Positions 53,677-63,699 of a stretch of DNA of 64,000 nucleotides are shown here, piece by piece. The notes under the pieces are model-generated. The model was not told the origin of the DNA. It was given only the letters and a program-made list of their open reading frames with translations, and made no database searches. The first letter of the stretch is position 1; each line of letters starts with the position of its first letter. A program made the translations under genes and the position numbers. Source of the DNA: Parietaria judaica (taxonomy: Eukaryota > Streptophyta > Magnoliopsida > Rosales > Urticaceae); contig OX940865.1 in the NCBI GenBank assembly GCA_954871525.1, positions 1,302,001-1,366,000 of the forward strand, in the 5' to 3' direction.

Positions 53677-55172
53677 AAAATATGTTCATTATAGAATTCT
53701 TGTATTATTTTTCAGAAATTCCGTCGATATTCCAATCAGTATGCGGCAGGCCCATAAAATTTATGCAGTATTTTCAGCAATGCGGCATATGCCTTTTTTT
53801 TTGCTTTTCCATCGTCATGCCAGCCGGCATGAGGAATGCCCGTAAATTGGAGATTGCAAAATGACATCGACAAGTGGCATTTAACACCTTGCTTCAAACT
53901 ATCTTTTTTGATGTACGAGGATAAAATACGATGCTAAAAATGTGTGTACTTGTCAGGAACTATTTCAAGTACATATGTTGAAGACATGGAAAGCGAGAGA
54001 GAGGGAGACTGTGGGGAATTAAGGTTTAATGTTAATTGGTTTAGTATTTTATACGTCCTTTTGGGCTTCAAACATAAATTAGGATATTAATTATTATAAT
54101 TTTTGTGAAATTAAATCCTATGTTGTTATATTTAAAAAAAAAACTAAGCCTTACAGATTTATATATTTATGATACTGTGACTATATTAAATATATATATA
54201 CTTTCGAAGTTGTTAATATAATAATATATTACTTAATTTTTTAAGTAAAAAATAGTATAAATCATTAATAATAATATGTTAATAATAGAATTCTTGTATA
54301 ATTTTCCAGAATTTTCGTCGATATCAGTATTTTCGGCAATGCGGCATATGCCATTGTTTTGGATTTTCCTATCGCCATGTCTACCGGCATGAGGAATGCC
54401 CGTAAAATAGAGATTGTAAAACGATATCGACAATTGGCATTTAACACCTTGTCGAACTATCTCTTGCAAGGTACGAGGATAAACAAAGAAACAAATAATT
54501 TGTGAACTTGATTGTAACTATTTTAAAGACAGATGTTGAAGACACCAAAAGAGAGAGACGGAGGCGCTTGGAGAAGAAGAGACAGAGAAGAGTAGAAAAT
54601 GTAATTTAAATATGGTGAGGAATTAGGGTTTTATGTTGATGGGTTAAGTATTTTATGGGTCCTTTTGGGCCTTCAAACATAAACTCGAGTATTAATTAAT
54701 ATAATCTTTGTGAAATTAAACCATATATTGTTATATATATAGTTGTAAATTAAGGCTTATAGTTTTATATCTTTATGATATTGTGATGATAATATTTCAA
54801 ATTTATATTTAAATGAATATTACTCAATTATTAAGTATGCAACTGTATAAAATATTAATAATAATATGTTAATAATAAAATTCTTGAATTATTTTCAGAA
54901 TTTCTGTCAATATTCCAATCAACATGCGGTATGCCCATGACATTTATGCAGTATTTTCGGCAATGCGGTATATGCTTTTTTTTATTTATTTTCCCATCGA
55001 CATGCCCGCTAGCATGCGGAATGCCTGTAAAATGGAGATTGCAAAATGACAATGTGTGAATTTAAGGTACGAGGATAAACATCGAGAATGTGTTAATAAA
55101 AAACGAGGATGCATGTACAATGTGTGAATTTTTGAACTATCTTTTGCAAGTTACGAGGTTAAACAACGATAC
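53662..55172. repeat. Tandem array with ~590-bp period
   Basis: TAGAATTCTTGTAT.ATTTT.CAGAATTT.CGTCGATAT-type starts lie near 53691, 54286 and 54878. Each is followed by GGCAATGCGG(C/T)ATATGCC, ATGCC.GC.GGCATG.GGAATGCC and ACGAGGATAAA. A GTCCTTTTGGGC(C)TTCAAACATAAA block near 54055 and 54658 marks the ends of units 1 and 2. The third unit is interrupted by the element at 55176 and resumes at 56156. Confidence 0.8.
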
Positions 55173-55175
55173 TAA

Positions 55176-56152
55176 GGCCCAATTTGGCACTGTTGTGCTG
55201 TCTTCATAATTGATTTTAAACTTTACTGTCTCAAAAAGTGTTGTTAGAGAAAGGAATGCATTGTTTGGTTAGTGAAAACAAAAAATAATTGGTTTTTTCA
55301 AAAGTTCCAGTTTAGTGTTTGGTAACCAGTTTTACTTAATTAGTCTAAATTTCAAAAAATACTAAAGTAGACATAAATAATGTTAATTAAATCTCAATAT
55401 TAATATAAAAATATTAAAAAATATTTAAATAATATAATTACTAATAAATAAAATAAGAAACATTTATTAGTTTGTTATGCCTTTTATGCTTTTAATTGAC
55501 AATAATTATGGTGACGATACCAATTTTTTCCGTCCACGATAAAAAATTAGTACTTTTACCAACTAAAAAGAATTACTTTAAATGCAATAATAATATGTAT
55601 TAATATTTTTTTATATACGTTTACCTTCCAAAAAGAATTGGTACTTTAACTATAATAATTTAGGAATATGAACGAAAAAAATGTACTTTTACAACCTAAA
55701 AAAATTGGAACTTAAACCGCAATGGTAAAATATTTTTTGTACTTTTACCACCTAATAAGAAGTACTTCAACTAAAATATTTTTTAAAAATAGATGTAAGA
55801 AATTGGTATCTTTACCATCCAAAAAGAATTGGTACTTTAACCATATTAATTAAAAAATATGGACATGAAAACTGATACTCTTACCACTTAAAAAAAATTA
55901 GACTCTGAAGCGCAATTATAAAATGCATTTTTGGTACTTTTACCACCAAAAAAATATTTATTGGGATAGAGAAGAAGAAAAACAAAAGTAGATTCTAGCA
56001 AAAGCACCTATTACTTGCTTTTTAATTTTGCCTATAGAAAAGCTAATATTTTTAGTGAAGAGCTTCCATTTTAACTGACCACACACAAATATTGACTTAA
56101 AATTCTAAAAAAAGCAAAAAACACCTATTAATAGGCAATGTCAAATAGGACC
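55176..56152. mobile_element. PIF/Harbinger-type (Tourist-like) non-autonomous element
   Basis: The ends GGCCCAATTTGGCACTG and the complement of CAATGTCAAATAGGACC match at 13 of 17 positions. The element is flanked by TAA on both sides (55173-55175 and 56153-56155). The interrupted 590-bp repeat continues cleanly on the right (CAATGTGTGAACTTGTCCTG), which confirms the insertion. The interior repeats GG.ACTTT.ACCA.C and AAAAGAATTGGTACTTTAAC several times and has no transposase frame. Confidence 0.7.
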
Positions 56153-56155
56153 TAA

Positions 56156-56315
56156 CAATGTGTGAACTTGTCCTGTAACTATTTCAAAGAGAGATGAGGA
56201 AGACACGTCATTCTTTTCTTGGAGATAAAAATAAAAAATAATAGTTCCAATTGTTTTTTAGTAAGAAAAATATGATTCTTAATCTTTTAGTAACTATTTG
56301 AGAGCCTTATGATAT
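56156..56315. other. Continuation of the third 590-bp repeat unit
   Basis: CAATGTGTGAACTTGTCCTGTAACTATTTCAAAGAGAGATG parallels ACTTGTCAGGAACTATTTCAAGTACATATG of unit 1 near 53950. The homology fades after about 56230. Confidence 0.55.
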
Positions 56316-56323
56316 AGTATACT

Positions 56324-56500
56324 CAGTGGCGGAACCAGGATTCGGAGACCGGGGGGGTTCAATTTTATTTTTCCATTAAAATTTAATTTTGGGGGTGGTT
56401 TATGTAAATAAGTTTATAGTATTTTGATCCTATTAGTGCAATTTTCAAAACTTTGGGGGTGGTTTCAACCACACCAACCCATAACGTACGTCCGCCACTG
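56324..56500. mobile_element. Small hAT-type MITE
   Basis: The 177-bp element has 10-bp terminal repeats CAGTGGCGGA...TCCGCCACTG and an 8-bp target duplication AGTATACT (56316-56323 and 56501-56508). The subterminal CAGTGGCGGA(A/T)CCAGGA type is common among plant hAT MITEs. A GGGGGTGGTTT motif occurs twice inside. Confidence 0.8.
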
Positions 56501-56508
56501 AGTATACT

Positions 56509-56928
56509 GACTAATAACGGATTTTCATCAATCGGTGTTGATGGTGGCACGAATTGTCACTTCTAGTTCTTACCACGTTTAAAAATATTGCTCAAAATTC
56601 ATATTTTATTAATCTTATCAATTGAGTTAATGTATCCCCCAATTATGTACTAAAAAGAACATAAACAACAAAAAACATCAATCCTAAAGACAAAGTCATT
56701 TACAAAGTTTTGTTAGGATAAACGTAACATAAAAGTCTACATAGGCTAGTAAAAATATAAGAAAAAACTATTCTTAAATTTACATAAATACAAATAAATG
56801 AAGACACTAAATAAGGCTAATCAAAATTCTAAACATAACCTCTTAAAATAGAAAAGATTAAGGTCATTATACTCTAAAAAGTGTAACCTAAATAGTAATT
56901 CTCTTATTCACATTATGTTGTCAAATTG
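56509..56928. other. AT-rich spacer
   Basis: No gene, repeat or transposon end is recognisable here. Confidence 0.5.
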
Positions 56929-57010
56929 CATAAGGCGTGCGTCTTATGATATAATTTACATTCGGTTAAAAGTTAAGAAGAGAATTGGCCAAATAAATAA
57001 ATAAAACTAA
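56929..57010. repeat. Duplicated flank, occupied copy
   Basis: CAAATTGCATAAGGCGTGCG... to AATTGGCCAAATAAATAAATAAA matches 58490-58575 at most positions. In this copy the MULE begins right after TAAAACTAA (57002-57010). Confidence 0.85.
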
Positions 57011-58115
57011 GGGTTAATTGCGGCAAAAATACCCAACCTTTGGTTAAATTCTATGCTGTGTATACAACCTCCGTAAATGGTGGCATAAGTACCCAAACTT
57101 GGCATTCGGGAGTTGACTGAGAAAACTTACCTATGTGGCAATCAACCTTTGCTACATGGCACTTGGCCGCCACGTGGCATGGCATGTAATTATTATTTTA
57201 TTAAATGATTTAATAATATTATAAAAAAAAATATTTTTTCATAATAACCAATAATGAATATTTAAATTTAAATATTCATTATTAGTTTTATTATAAAATA
57301 TAATTATTCATTTAAAAAAGCGGATCAAACAAAATAAATAAAGAAAGAAAATCACCTTTCACGGTTCACTCAAGCTCCGCCTCCGATCCGGTTCACGGGT
57401 GAAACGAAATCGCTTAATATGTTTAATAATAATAACCAATAATAATCATATGATTATTTACAGACAATTTTCAAAAAAAGAATAATATATAAATAAAAAA
57501 TAAATATTAAACAATTGTTATAATTGTAAAATGCAAACACAAAAAAATATCATGCAAACAAATAAAATATTTTTTTTGATAAATATAAATATGACTACTA
57601 TTTTTTGTTTTTGAATAAGTAGTGTGCATTTAATTGTGTCTTGACTTTATAAACAATATGTATGTGTTTATGAGTTATTATTATTAAACATATTAAACAA
57701 TTTTATTCGACACGTGAACCGGATCGGAAATAGAGTTCAAGTGAACTGTGAGCGGCGATTTTTATTTCGTTCTACCCACTTTTTACAAAATAAATCATTA
57801 TAACCAATACTGAATATTTAAATTTAAATATTCATTATTTGTTATTATTGGAAAAAATATTTTTTATTAATAATAAAAATAAAAAATAAGTTTGTTTAAA
57901 AATATATTTAAAAAAAATATATTTAAAAAATATTAATTACGTGGCATGCCACGTGGCGGCCAAGTGCCATGTGGCAAAGGTTGATTGCCACATAGGTGGA
58001 TTTTCTCGATCAACTCCCAAATGTCAAGTTTGGATACTTTTGTCGCCATTTACGGAGATTGTATACACATCAGAGAATTTGACCAAACGTTGAATACTTT
58101 TGCCGCAATTAACCC
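57011..58115. mobile_element. Palindromic MULE (Mutator-like foldback), non-autonomous
   Basis: The element starts GGGTTAATTGCGGCAAAA and ends in the complement, TTTTGCCGCAATTAACCC. It is flanked by 9-bp duplications TAAAACTAA (57002-57010) and TAAAATTAA (58116-58124). Terminal arms of about 180 bp pair closely, including CCACGTGGC, CAATCAACCTTTG.CACATGGCAC and TACGGAG. Weaker pairing continues inward (AACCAATAATGAATATTTAAATTTAAATATTCATTATT on both sides, and TCCGATCCGGTTCACG against CGTGAACCGGATCGGA), so the whole element can fold back on itself. There is no transposase. The empty site at 58567-58575 confirms the ends. Confidence 0.85.
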
Positions 58116-58124
58116 TAAAATTAA

Positions 58125-58489
58125 CTTTATCTATACCTTTTAACATGTAAGACTTATTAGTAATGAAAGCCAATAAGACATAAAAATTCTAAGAAAATAT
58201 AAATTCCTCATTCCTTGAATCTATGTATAGATTTATTAAATATTAATTAAAAAAATCCTTAAATTCTATTAATTGAATTAATTGTTTAAATTACATTGAG
58301 CATTAGAAACATATCGCATGTCGTGAATTTAAAGAAATACAAATAGAAAACTTTAAATGGGATCGATATAATTTATTTCATCTTAAAATTTTGCATAATA
58401 AGAGCTAAAGAATTGCAATAGACCTCTCTATGCATCAACAGTTGTGTTATCGTGTTCTTAATCCTTTCATCGAAAATCCTTCTCAAATT
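58125..58489. other. AT-rich spacer
   Basis: No feature is recognisable between the MULE target duplication and the duplicated flank. Confidence 0.5.
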
Positions 58490-58575
58490 GGATAAGGCAT
58501 GCGGCTTGTGATATAGTTTACATTGTCTAGTTAAAAGTTAAGAAGGGAATTGGCCAAATAAATAAATAAAATTAA
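58490..58575. repeat. Duplicated flank, empty MULE site
   Basis: CAAATTGGATAAGGCATGCG... to AATTGGCCAAATAAATAAATAAAATTAACCTTATCTA parallels 56929-57010 joined to 58116-58135 without the MULE. TAAAATTAA occurs only once, at 58567-58575. Confidence 0.85.
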
Positions 58576-58588
58576 CCTTATCTACACT

Positions 58589-58715
58589 ATAGGTGTCAAT
58601 TGGGCCGGGCCGGCCTAAGCCCATCCTCCCCGACTCGTAAAATAAGCAAGTTTGCCCCGCCCCAACCTGTTTTTTGTGGCCCGGGCTATGCCCGACCGTG
58701 CCAAAAGGGTCAGGC
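58589..58715. other. Possible hAT terminus cut by the next element
   Basis: AGGTGTCAATTGGGCCGGGCCGGCC opens a GC-rich stretch resembling a hAT-type terminus, and it ends at GGTCAGGCC where CACTA sequence begins. No opposite end is visible. Confidence 0.3.
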
Positions 58716-58839
58716 CACTACTACAAATTGTTGATCCAACCACTGTATTTCAACCACGGATTTTTTTTCCATGGTCGAAATCCAAGTTTCTACCATGGAA
58801 TTGTTTTTCCATGGTTTAAAATCGAGTCACGCCGCGGCT

Positions 58840-59310
58840 TGCTCTCAAATTTACTACAGATATATTTTCCATTGTTGAAAATGTGTCATTGAGATGTTTA
58901 TAAGCTGCGGCGGATATATAATGCCGCGGCCTGGTTGGTACACGACGACACTTTATAAACCGTTGTTCATACCACATAGTGTATGCCGCGGCGTGTCTTG
59001 AAAGACGCCACGGCACGTCGTTTTTTAGAGATAAGCCATGGCATTCTCTAGGACACGCCGTGGCATGGGTGGTACAAGACGACATTTTATAAACCGTTGT
59101 TCATATCCATGCAGAGTACGCCGCGGCGTGTCTTGAAAGACGCCACGACACGTCGTTTTTTAGAGATAAACCATGGCATTCTCTATGACACACCGTGGCA
59201 TGGGGTGTACACGACGACAGCTTGGGCGTGTCTTGAAACACGCCACGGCATTGCATTTGTAGTGACACGCCACGAGATTACTTATAACAAGCCGCGGCGT
59301 GTCTCGTATA
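58840..59310. repeat. Subterminal repeat region with GCCGCGGC/GCCACGGC motifs
   Basis: A roughly 120-bp unit is repeated at about 58930-59050 and 59050-59210. Shared blocks are ACGACGACA/ACGACATTTTATAAACCGTTGTTCAT, GCCGCGGCGTGTCTTGAAAGACGCCAC and CACGTCGTTTTTTAGAGATAA. Confidence 0.8.
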
Positions 59311-60008
59311 CACCGGAACCCTAACTTCCTCACTTTCTCATTGCGCCGTCGAAACCAAATACCTTGCTTCTCAAATATTGCCTTCGACCTCGCCCTCGAT
59401 TCCTTCCCTTTTTCCCCCATTGCCCTCACCCTTGTCGTCGCTCCCGCCCTTGCCATTGCCCTCGCCCTCGCCTCTTTTCCCAGCCCATCACCGTCGCTCT
59501 CTTTCTTGCCGTCGATTCGCCGCAAGCGCCGTCATCCGCCGTCGCCGTCAAGTAATCCGGCGTCACCTCTCAACGTTAGTATCGATTTCAAGCTTCATTT
59601 TTATAGCATTTTTTTTTGTTATTCAAATAAATAATTGAATATTGTTTGTATTAGGTCATCGTATTGGTTTTATGAGTTTCAATAATTAGGTATTGGTTTT
59701 GTGAGATGAAATTAGCTTTTGAAATTAGGTATTGGTTTTTTTAGATGAAATTAGGTTTTGAAATTAATTGGGTATTGAATTTTCGGTTTGTGAATTGAAA
59801 TTTAGTTTTGGGTATTGAAATTGCGTTTTAAAATTAGGTTTGTGCGTTTTAAAAATTTGGATTAGTTTTGAAATTGCGTATTAAAAATTGGTTTTGAAAT
59901 TAGTTTTTTAATAATTAGGTGTTGGTAATTGAAATTAGTTATATTGATTAGTTTTTTTGCTTGAAATTAATAATTTAATATGTGACGTTATCTTTTTTAT
60001 AGATTTCA
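59311..60008 (+). other. Leader region of the gene in the CACTA-like element
   Basis: 59330-59575 is a CGCCGTC- and CCTCGCC-rich stretch like a plant 5' untranslated region. A GT near 59577 (CTCAACGTTAGTATCG) and an AG at 60001-60002 (TTTTTTATAG) could bound a leader intron. The intervening ~420 bp are T-rich with many TTAGGTATTGGTTTTG-like repeats. No TATA box is convincing. Confidence 0.35.
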
Positions 60009-61469
60009 ATGGCACCCTAAAGAAAACGAGCACGTGGATATTTAGTGGTTCTATCTGGATCCGAGAGCCGAGCCTAGGAGGTCCTGGAGGATCTACCAGT
60101 TGATCCACCACCTCCCGTTGAAATACCATAGTTCAACACCGAAGCGGCGAAGAAATGATTTCTATAAATTAGCACGCGAAAAATATGCCCAGAGCGGGGA
60201 TTTGCCAAATTCTCGATTTCATATATGGGTGAACTCGGCGAAGCTCTCAATGAGAGCATCATACAGCGCGGTTGGCAGAATTTTGTACTCCAACCAAAGA
60301 TCAAGGCAATGAGTGTGTTGGTGCACGAATTCTATGCAGCTCTTCCCGATGAGTCAGCAATCGTGTATGTCAGCGTTCGGGGTACTCGATTTGAGATCAA
60401 TCCTCGAATAATTAATGAACACCTCAGAACCCGAAATTTGACGGACGAGGAAAACAAGCACAGCCACTTGGACGGCAAAGAGTTGAATCAAGCGTTCTAC
60501 GACACCATAGCTTCATCAATTGCTACGCCCGGAGCTCAATGGCATGAGAAGGGCGGAGAGGCGAGGCTGGTCAAAAGTCATCTTAATTGGAAAGACATAG
60601 TGTGGATGTACTTCTTTGGGAGCAACCTATACTCGCATTTGAACTTCACAGAGCTGCAGTTCGACTTTCTCAAGTTGATCTACGCCGGGATTACAAGATT
60701 GAATATCGACGTCAGTCGTTTCATATTCTCCTACATGCGTGGAATGTTGTACAAGCAGTTGAAGAGCTCATTGGGTTTCCCGTCCCTTATCATAGCTCTC
60801 TACATAAATGGTGGGGTAAGTATAGCTTCATTTGTGTATAAGTTTAGTTGTGAAATTCAGTTGTATCAATATTGATTTAATCTGTCTTTGAAACTATCGT
60901 TTAGATAAAGGAGAATGAACTCGACATTCAGGTGCCGAATGGAAAGAAGATGGATCCGGAGTTTGAAAGGACCCAAAGATGAGGAGGCAACGATTGTACC
61001 TGAAAAATCCAGTAAAATTGTACATTTGCTTTTTTATATTAATCTAATATTGCTTGAATTTCATGGTTCATGTCGTCGAGATACCGCCTGATGCCCCCCC
61101 CCCAATGCCTGAGCTTAACTACGATGCTCCGCTGATGTGAGCCTTCGTTGCTCACGGTGTTCGTGGTCTTCTGGAGTTCACTGCATATTGAAATGTTTTT
61201 AATCAATAAATGCAATCTGTAAAATTTTCCCAGGATTCGACGCGCCAAATCAGTTTCCACTAATGTTGTGGCCAGTAGCATATCCTGATCAATATCTAGT
61301 GCCAGCATTTGCTGAGGGAGGCGAGAACAGCGAGGTCCAGAACGGCGAGGGCCAGAACGGCGAGGGTGAGAACAGCGGCAACAAGAACCCCGCCAACCCC
61401 GAGAACCCCGAGATCCCTGACGAAATTAACAACGAAGGCGAGAACAACGAGCACACGGTCGAAGATTAG
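60009..61469 (+). pseudogene. Spliced 'putative plant transposon protein' gene, interrupted
   Basis: An ATG at 60009 is followed by a stop after three codons (MAP, TAA), then basic sequence. The main open part, 60225-60815, reads FVLQPKIKAMSVLVHEFYAALPDES and VYVSVRGTRFEINPRIINEHL. This resembles the plant-specific 'putative plant transposon protein' domain (RGW..F...P....LV.EFYA.L, V.VRG..F.....IN..L). A GT-AG intron at 60816-60904 (GGGGTAAGTAT ... GTTTAG) joins to IKENELDIQVPNGKKMDPEFE. A later exon (61234-61469) reads FDAPNQFPLMLWPVAYPDQY, then a Gly/Glu/Asn repeat tail. Three in-frame stops lie upstream of 60225. Function is unknown. Confidence 0.5.
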
Positions 61470-61797
61470 TATTTGTATATGTTTATTTTGTTTGAACAAT
61501 TACTTACTATATTTATTTTCTTTGAACAATTATTTAGTTAATATTACTATGTTGTGTTTTTTTGTTTGAACAATTATTTAGTTAAAATTAGTAATTGCAT
61601 TATTTTGTGTTTTTTGAAAATAAAACTATCAACATTTTAATAATTTATTGTACTTCGTTTTGTTAAATTAATAAGATAATTTAATTGAGTAAAATTGTGG
61701 CACAATTAATTAGATAATTAATAATTAAATTGTGTAAAATTACTTATCACGCCGCGGCCTTTAAATGAATCCGCCGTGGCCTGATTCGAATTTATCA
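61470..61797. other. AT-rich spacer inside the CACTA-like element
   Basis: TTTGAACAATTA(C/T)TTA is repeated three times near 61488-61580. GCCGCGGC and GCCGTGGC motifs begin at 61751. No gene is visible. Confidence 0.45.
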
Positions 61798-61876
61798 ATA
61801 TACCCTCTAGATTACGCAACTCGCCACGACATCATTAAAGAAGGCCTCGGTGAGTTGCATAATTTAGAGGGTATAT
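61798..61876. repeat. 28-bp inverted repeat around a GCCACGAC segment
   Basis: Arms 61798-61825 and 61849-61876 (ATATACCCTCTAG... inward) pair at 25 of 28 positions with a 23-nt loop. Confidence 0.85.
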
Positions 61877-62332
61877 TTGTAAACAGAAAAGATAAGTCGC
61901 GGCATTCTGTTACCCATGCTTTGGCATCGGCCTAAGAAGCCTTGGCTTGGGGATACCGTGCCGTGGCATGTATGCTGTTTCAAATTATATCGAGAGAATG
62001 GAGTCTGTAAGTCTTTATATACCGTGGCGTTTCCATCTTTCTGTTGCGGCGATGCTTTAAAGGACGAGGCATAGTTTTCAACATGTCGTAGTGTGACTTC
62101 GACTACGGTTATTACGATGGTTCAATAAGTCATGCCACGACATTTTGAAATTGGTGCCGCGGCCAATTTCATACTTCATTCATTTGGAAAATTATAAAAA
62201 AAATATTTCTATAATGATAATATCACGCACAACAATTCAATATTATATTTAATACTTAAGAAATACAATAATTAAAATATATAGAATTATATAAAATATA
62301 TAGAATACAACATTACATTTAATACTTTTAAA

Positions 62333-62545
62333 AAAAAAATCAAAATTACATTTAATACTTTTAAAACAACAAAATCATGTACAACAATTAAACATTACAT
62401 TTATTATTTTAAAACAATAAAATCACTTACAACAACTCAACATTACATTTATTACTTTTAAAACAACAAAATCACTCACAGCAATTCAACATTACATTTA
62501 ATACTTTTGAAATAACAAAATCACTCACAACAATTCAATATTATA
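62333..62545. repeat. Tandem repeat with ~58-bp period
   Basis: AAAACAA(C/T)AAAATCA.....CAACAATT.AACATTACATTTA-type units repeat about four times. Confidence 0.85.
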
Positions 62546-62569
62546 TTAATAAAACTACAACAATTAAAA

Positions 62570-63028
62570 TCATAATTCGTCATCAATACATAAATCTCTA
62601 CGACAACGATTGGCATGTCGACGTAAATGAGTTGTGCCTTGTTCAACGATTGCGAGAATCTCTTGTCGGCACCATTTGCATTTTGCGTACTTATCTTGAG
62701 TTTGAGTCTCAACGTTTCATTTGAGCTTCATTTGAAAATCGGTTTCCCATAGTGAAGATGGTGGCCTACCACGTCCCCTCGTCGATCGTGGCCCACCGGC
62801 ATGAGAGGCAGGCATCTGATTTAGAGGTTGATTCGCAGGCATTTCAAACTCCTCGGTGTCGTCGATGGTATTTGGAACACTTTCAAAATCGGAGGAGATG
62901 ACAATAGTATTATTAGAACTTGTATATATGGAATAACTATCATCATCGCAGGAAGAGGAAAAGGAAAACATGTAAATGACCAGGTCATATTCCAATGACA
63001 AACCAAAACGAGACGTATGATCATCCAT
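62570..63028 (-). pseudogene. BED-type zinc-finger gene remnant, copy 1
   Basis: A minus-strand frame starts at the ATG at 63026-63028 (MDDHTSRFGLS...). It has a Ser/Asp-rich acidic N-terminus, then GGPRSTRGRGRPPSSLWETDFQMKLK and a TGA at about 62714. The same frame continues QDKYAKCKWCRQEI and GTTHLRRHANRC, stopping at 62570. C-x2-C followed by H-x3-C is the BED zinc-finger pattern found at the N-terminus of hAT transposases and their domesticated relatives. No dimerisation or DDE region follows, because the frame ends in the tandem repeat. The Thr-Arg-Gly-Arg stretch may be an AT-hook-like DNA-binding tail. Confidence 0.55.
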
Positions 63029-63462
63029 AACTAAGAAAAATGATGATATTTTTGAACCTAAGGATAAATTTTATGAAACATAGACTAAAATGTGAGCAAG
63101 TAAGTTTAAATAGAATATTTATGTGAATTTTAACGTTTTTAACATTATTTTGATAAATTTAGCCGTTTATTACCGTTGTGGGGTAATAAAAGATGCCGCG
63201 GCGTGTTAAGTTTCTGCACCGGTTATATCCGACGTTTGACATAGAGCCGTGGCTTCTGAACAATAAGCCGCGGCGTTTTTAATTAATTTGTACAATTTTA
63301 CCCTAAACTTAAACCCTAAACTTTAAACCAATAAAATTAAAATGTAATTATTATGTATGAATACATATATGTAAGAATACATATGTGATTAATTATAAAA
63401 TATATAGAATTATGAATACATATGTTTATATTATAAATACATTATCATCAACAATTTCACAT

Positions 63463-63620
63463 TACAAGTACCACATATGAAAAGTACCACATTACAAAAC
63501 ATTACAAGTACCACATTACAACACATTAAAAGTACATTATAATAAGTACCACATTGCAACACATTACAAGTACCACATTACAACACATTACAAGTACATT
63601 ATGATAAGTGCCACATTACA
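63463..63620. repeat. Tandem repeat AAGTACCACATTACAACACATTAC
   Basis: A ~24-bp unit is repeated about six times with variants in which AAGTACATTAT(A/G)AT is inserted. Confidence 0.85.
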
Positions 63621-63699
63621 ACTCCATTTCAATTTAAAGCTATATTTGTCACATAAATTTTAACAATACAATTAAAAGCGTAAAATAAAAAATATTTAA

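Noticed and set aside
59256..59264. TTTGTAGTG as the right end of a 550-bp CACTA MITE
   Set aside because: Subterminal-type motifs continue directly past it and no 3-bp duplication is clear, so it is kept only as an alternative.
61263..61469. Independent small acidic-repeat protein
   Set aside because: It is preceded by a good acceptor (TTTTCCCAG at 61225-61233) and reads in frame from it, so it is better explained as the last exon of the gene starting at 60009.
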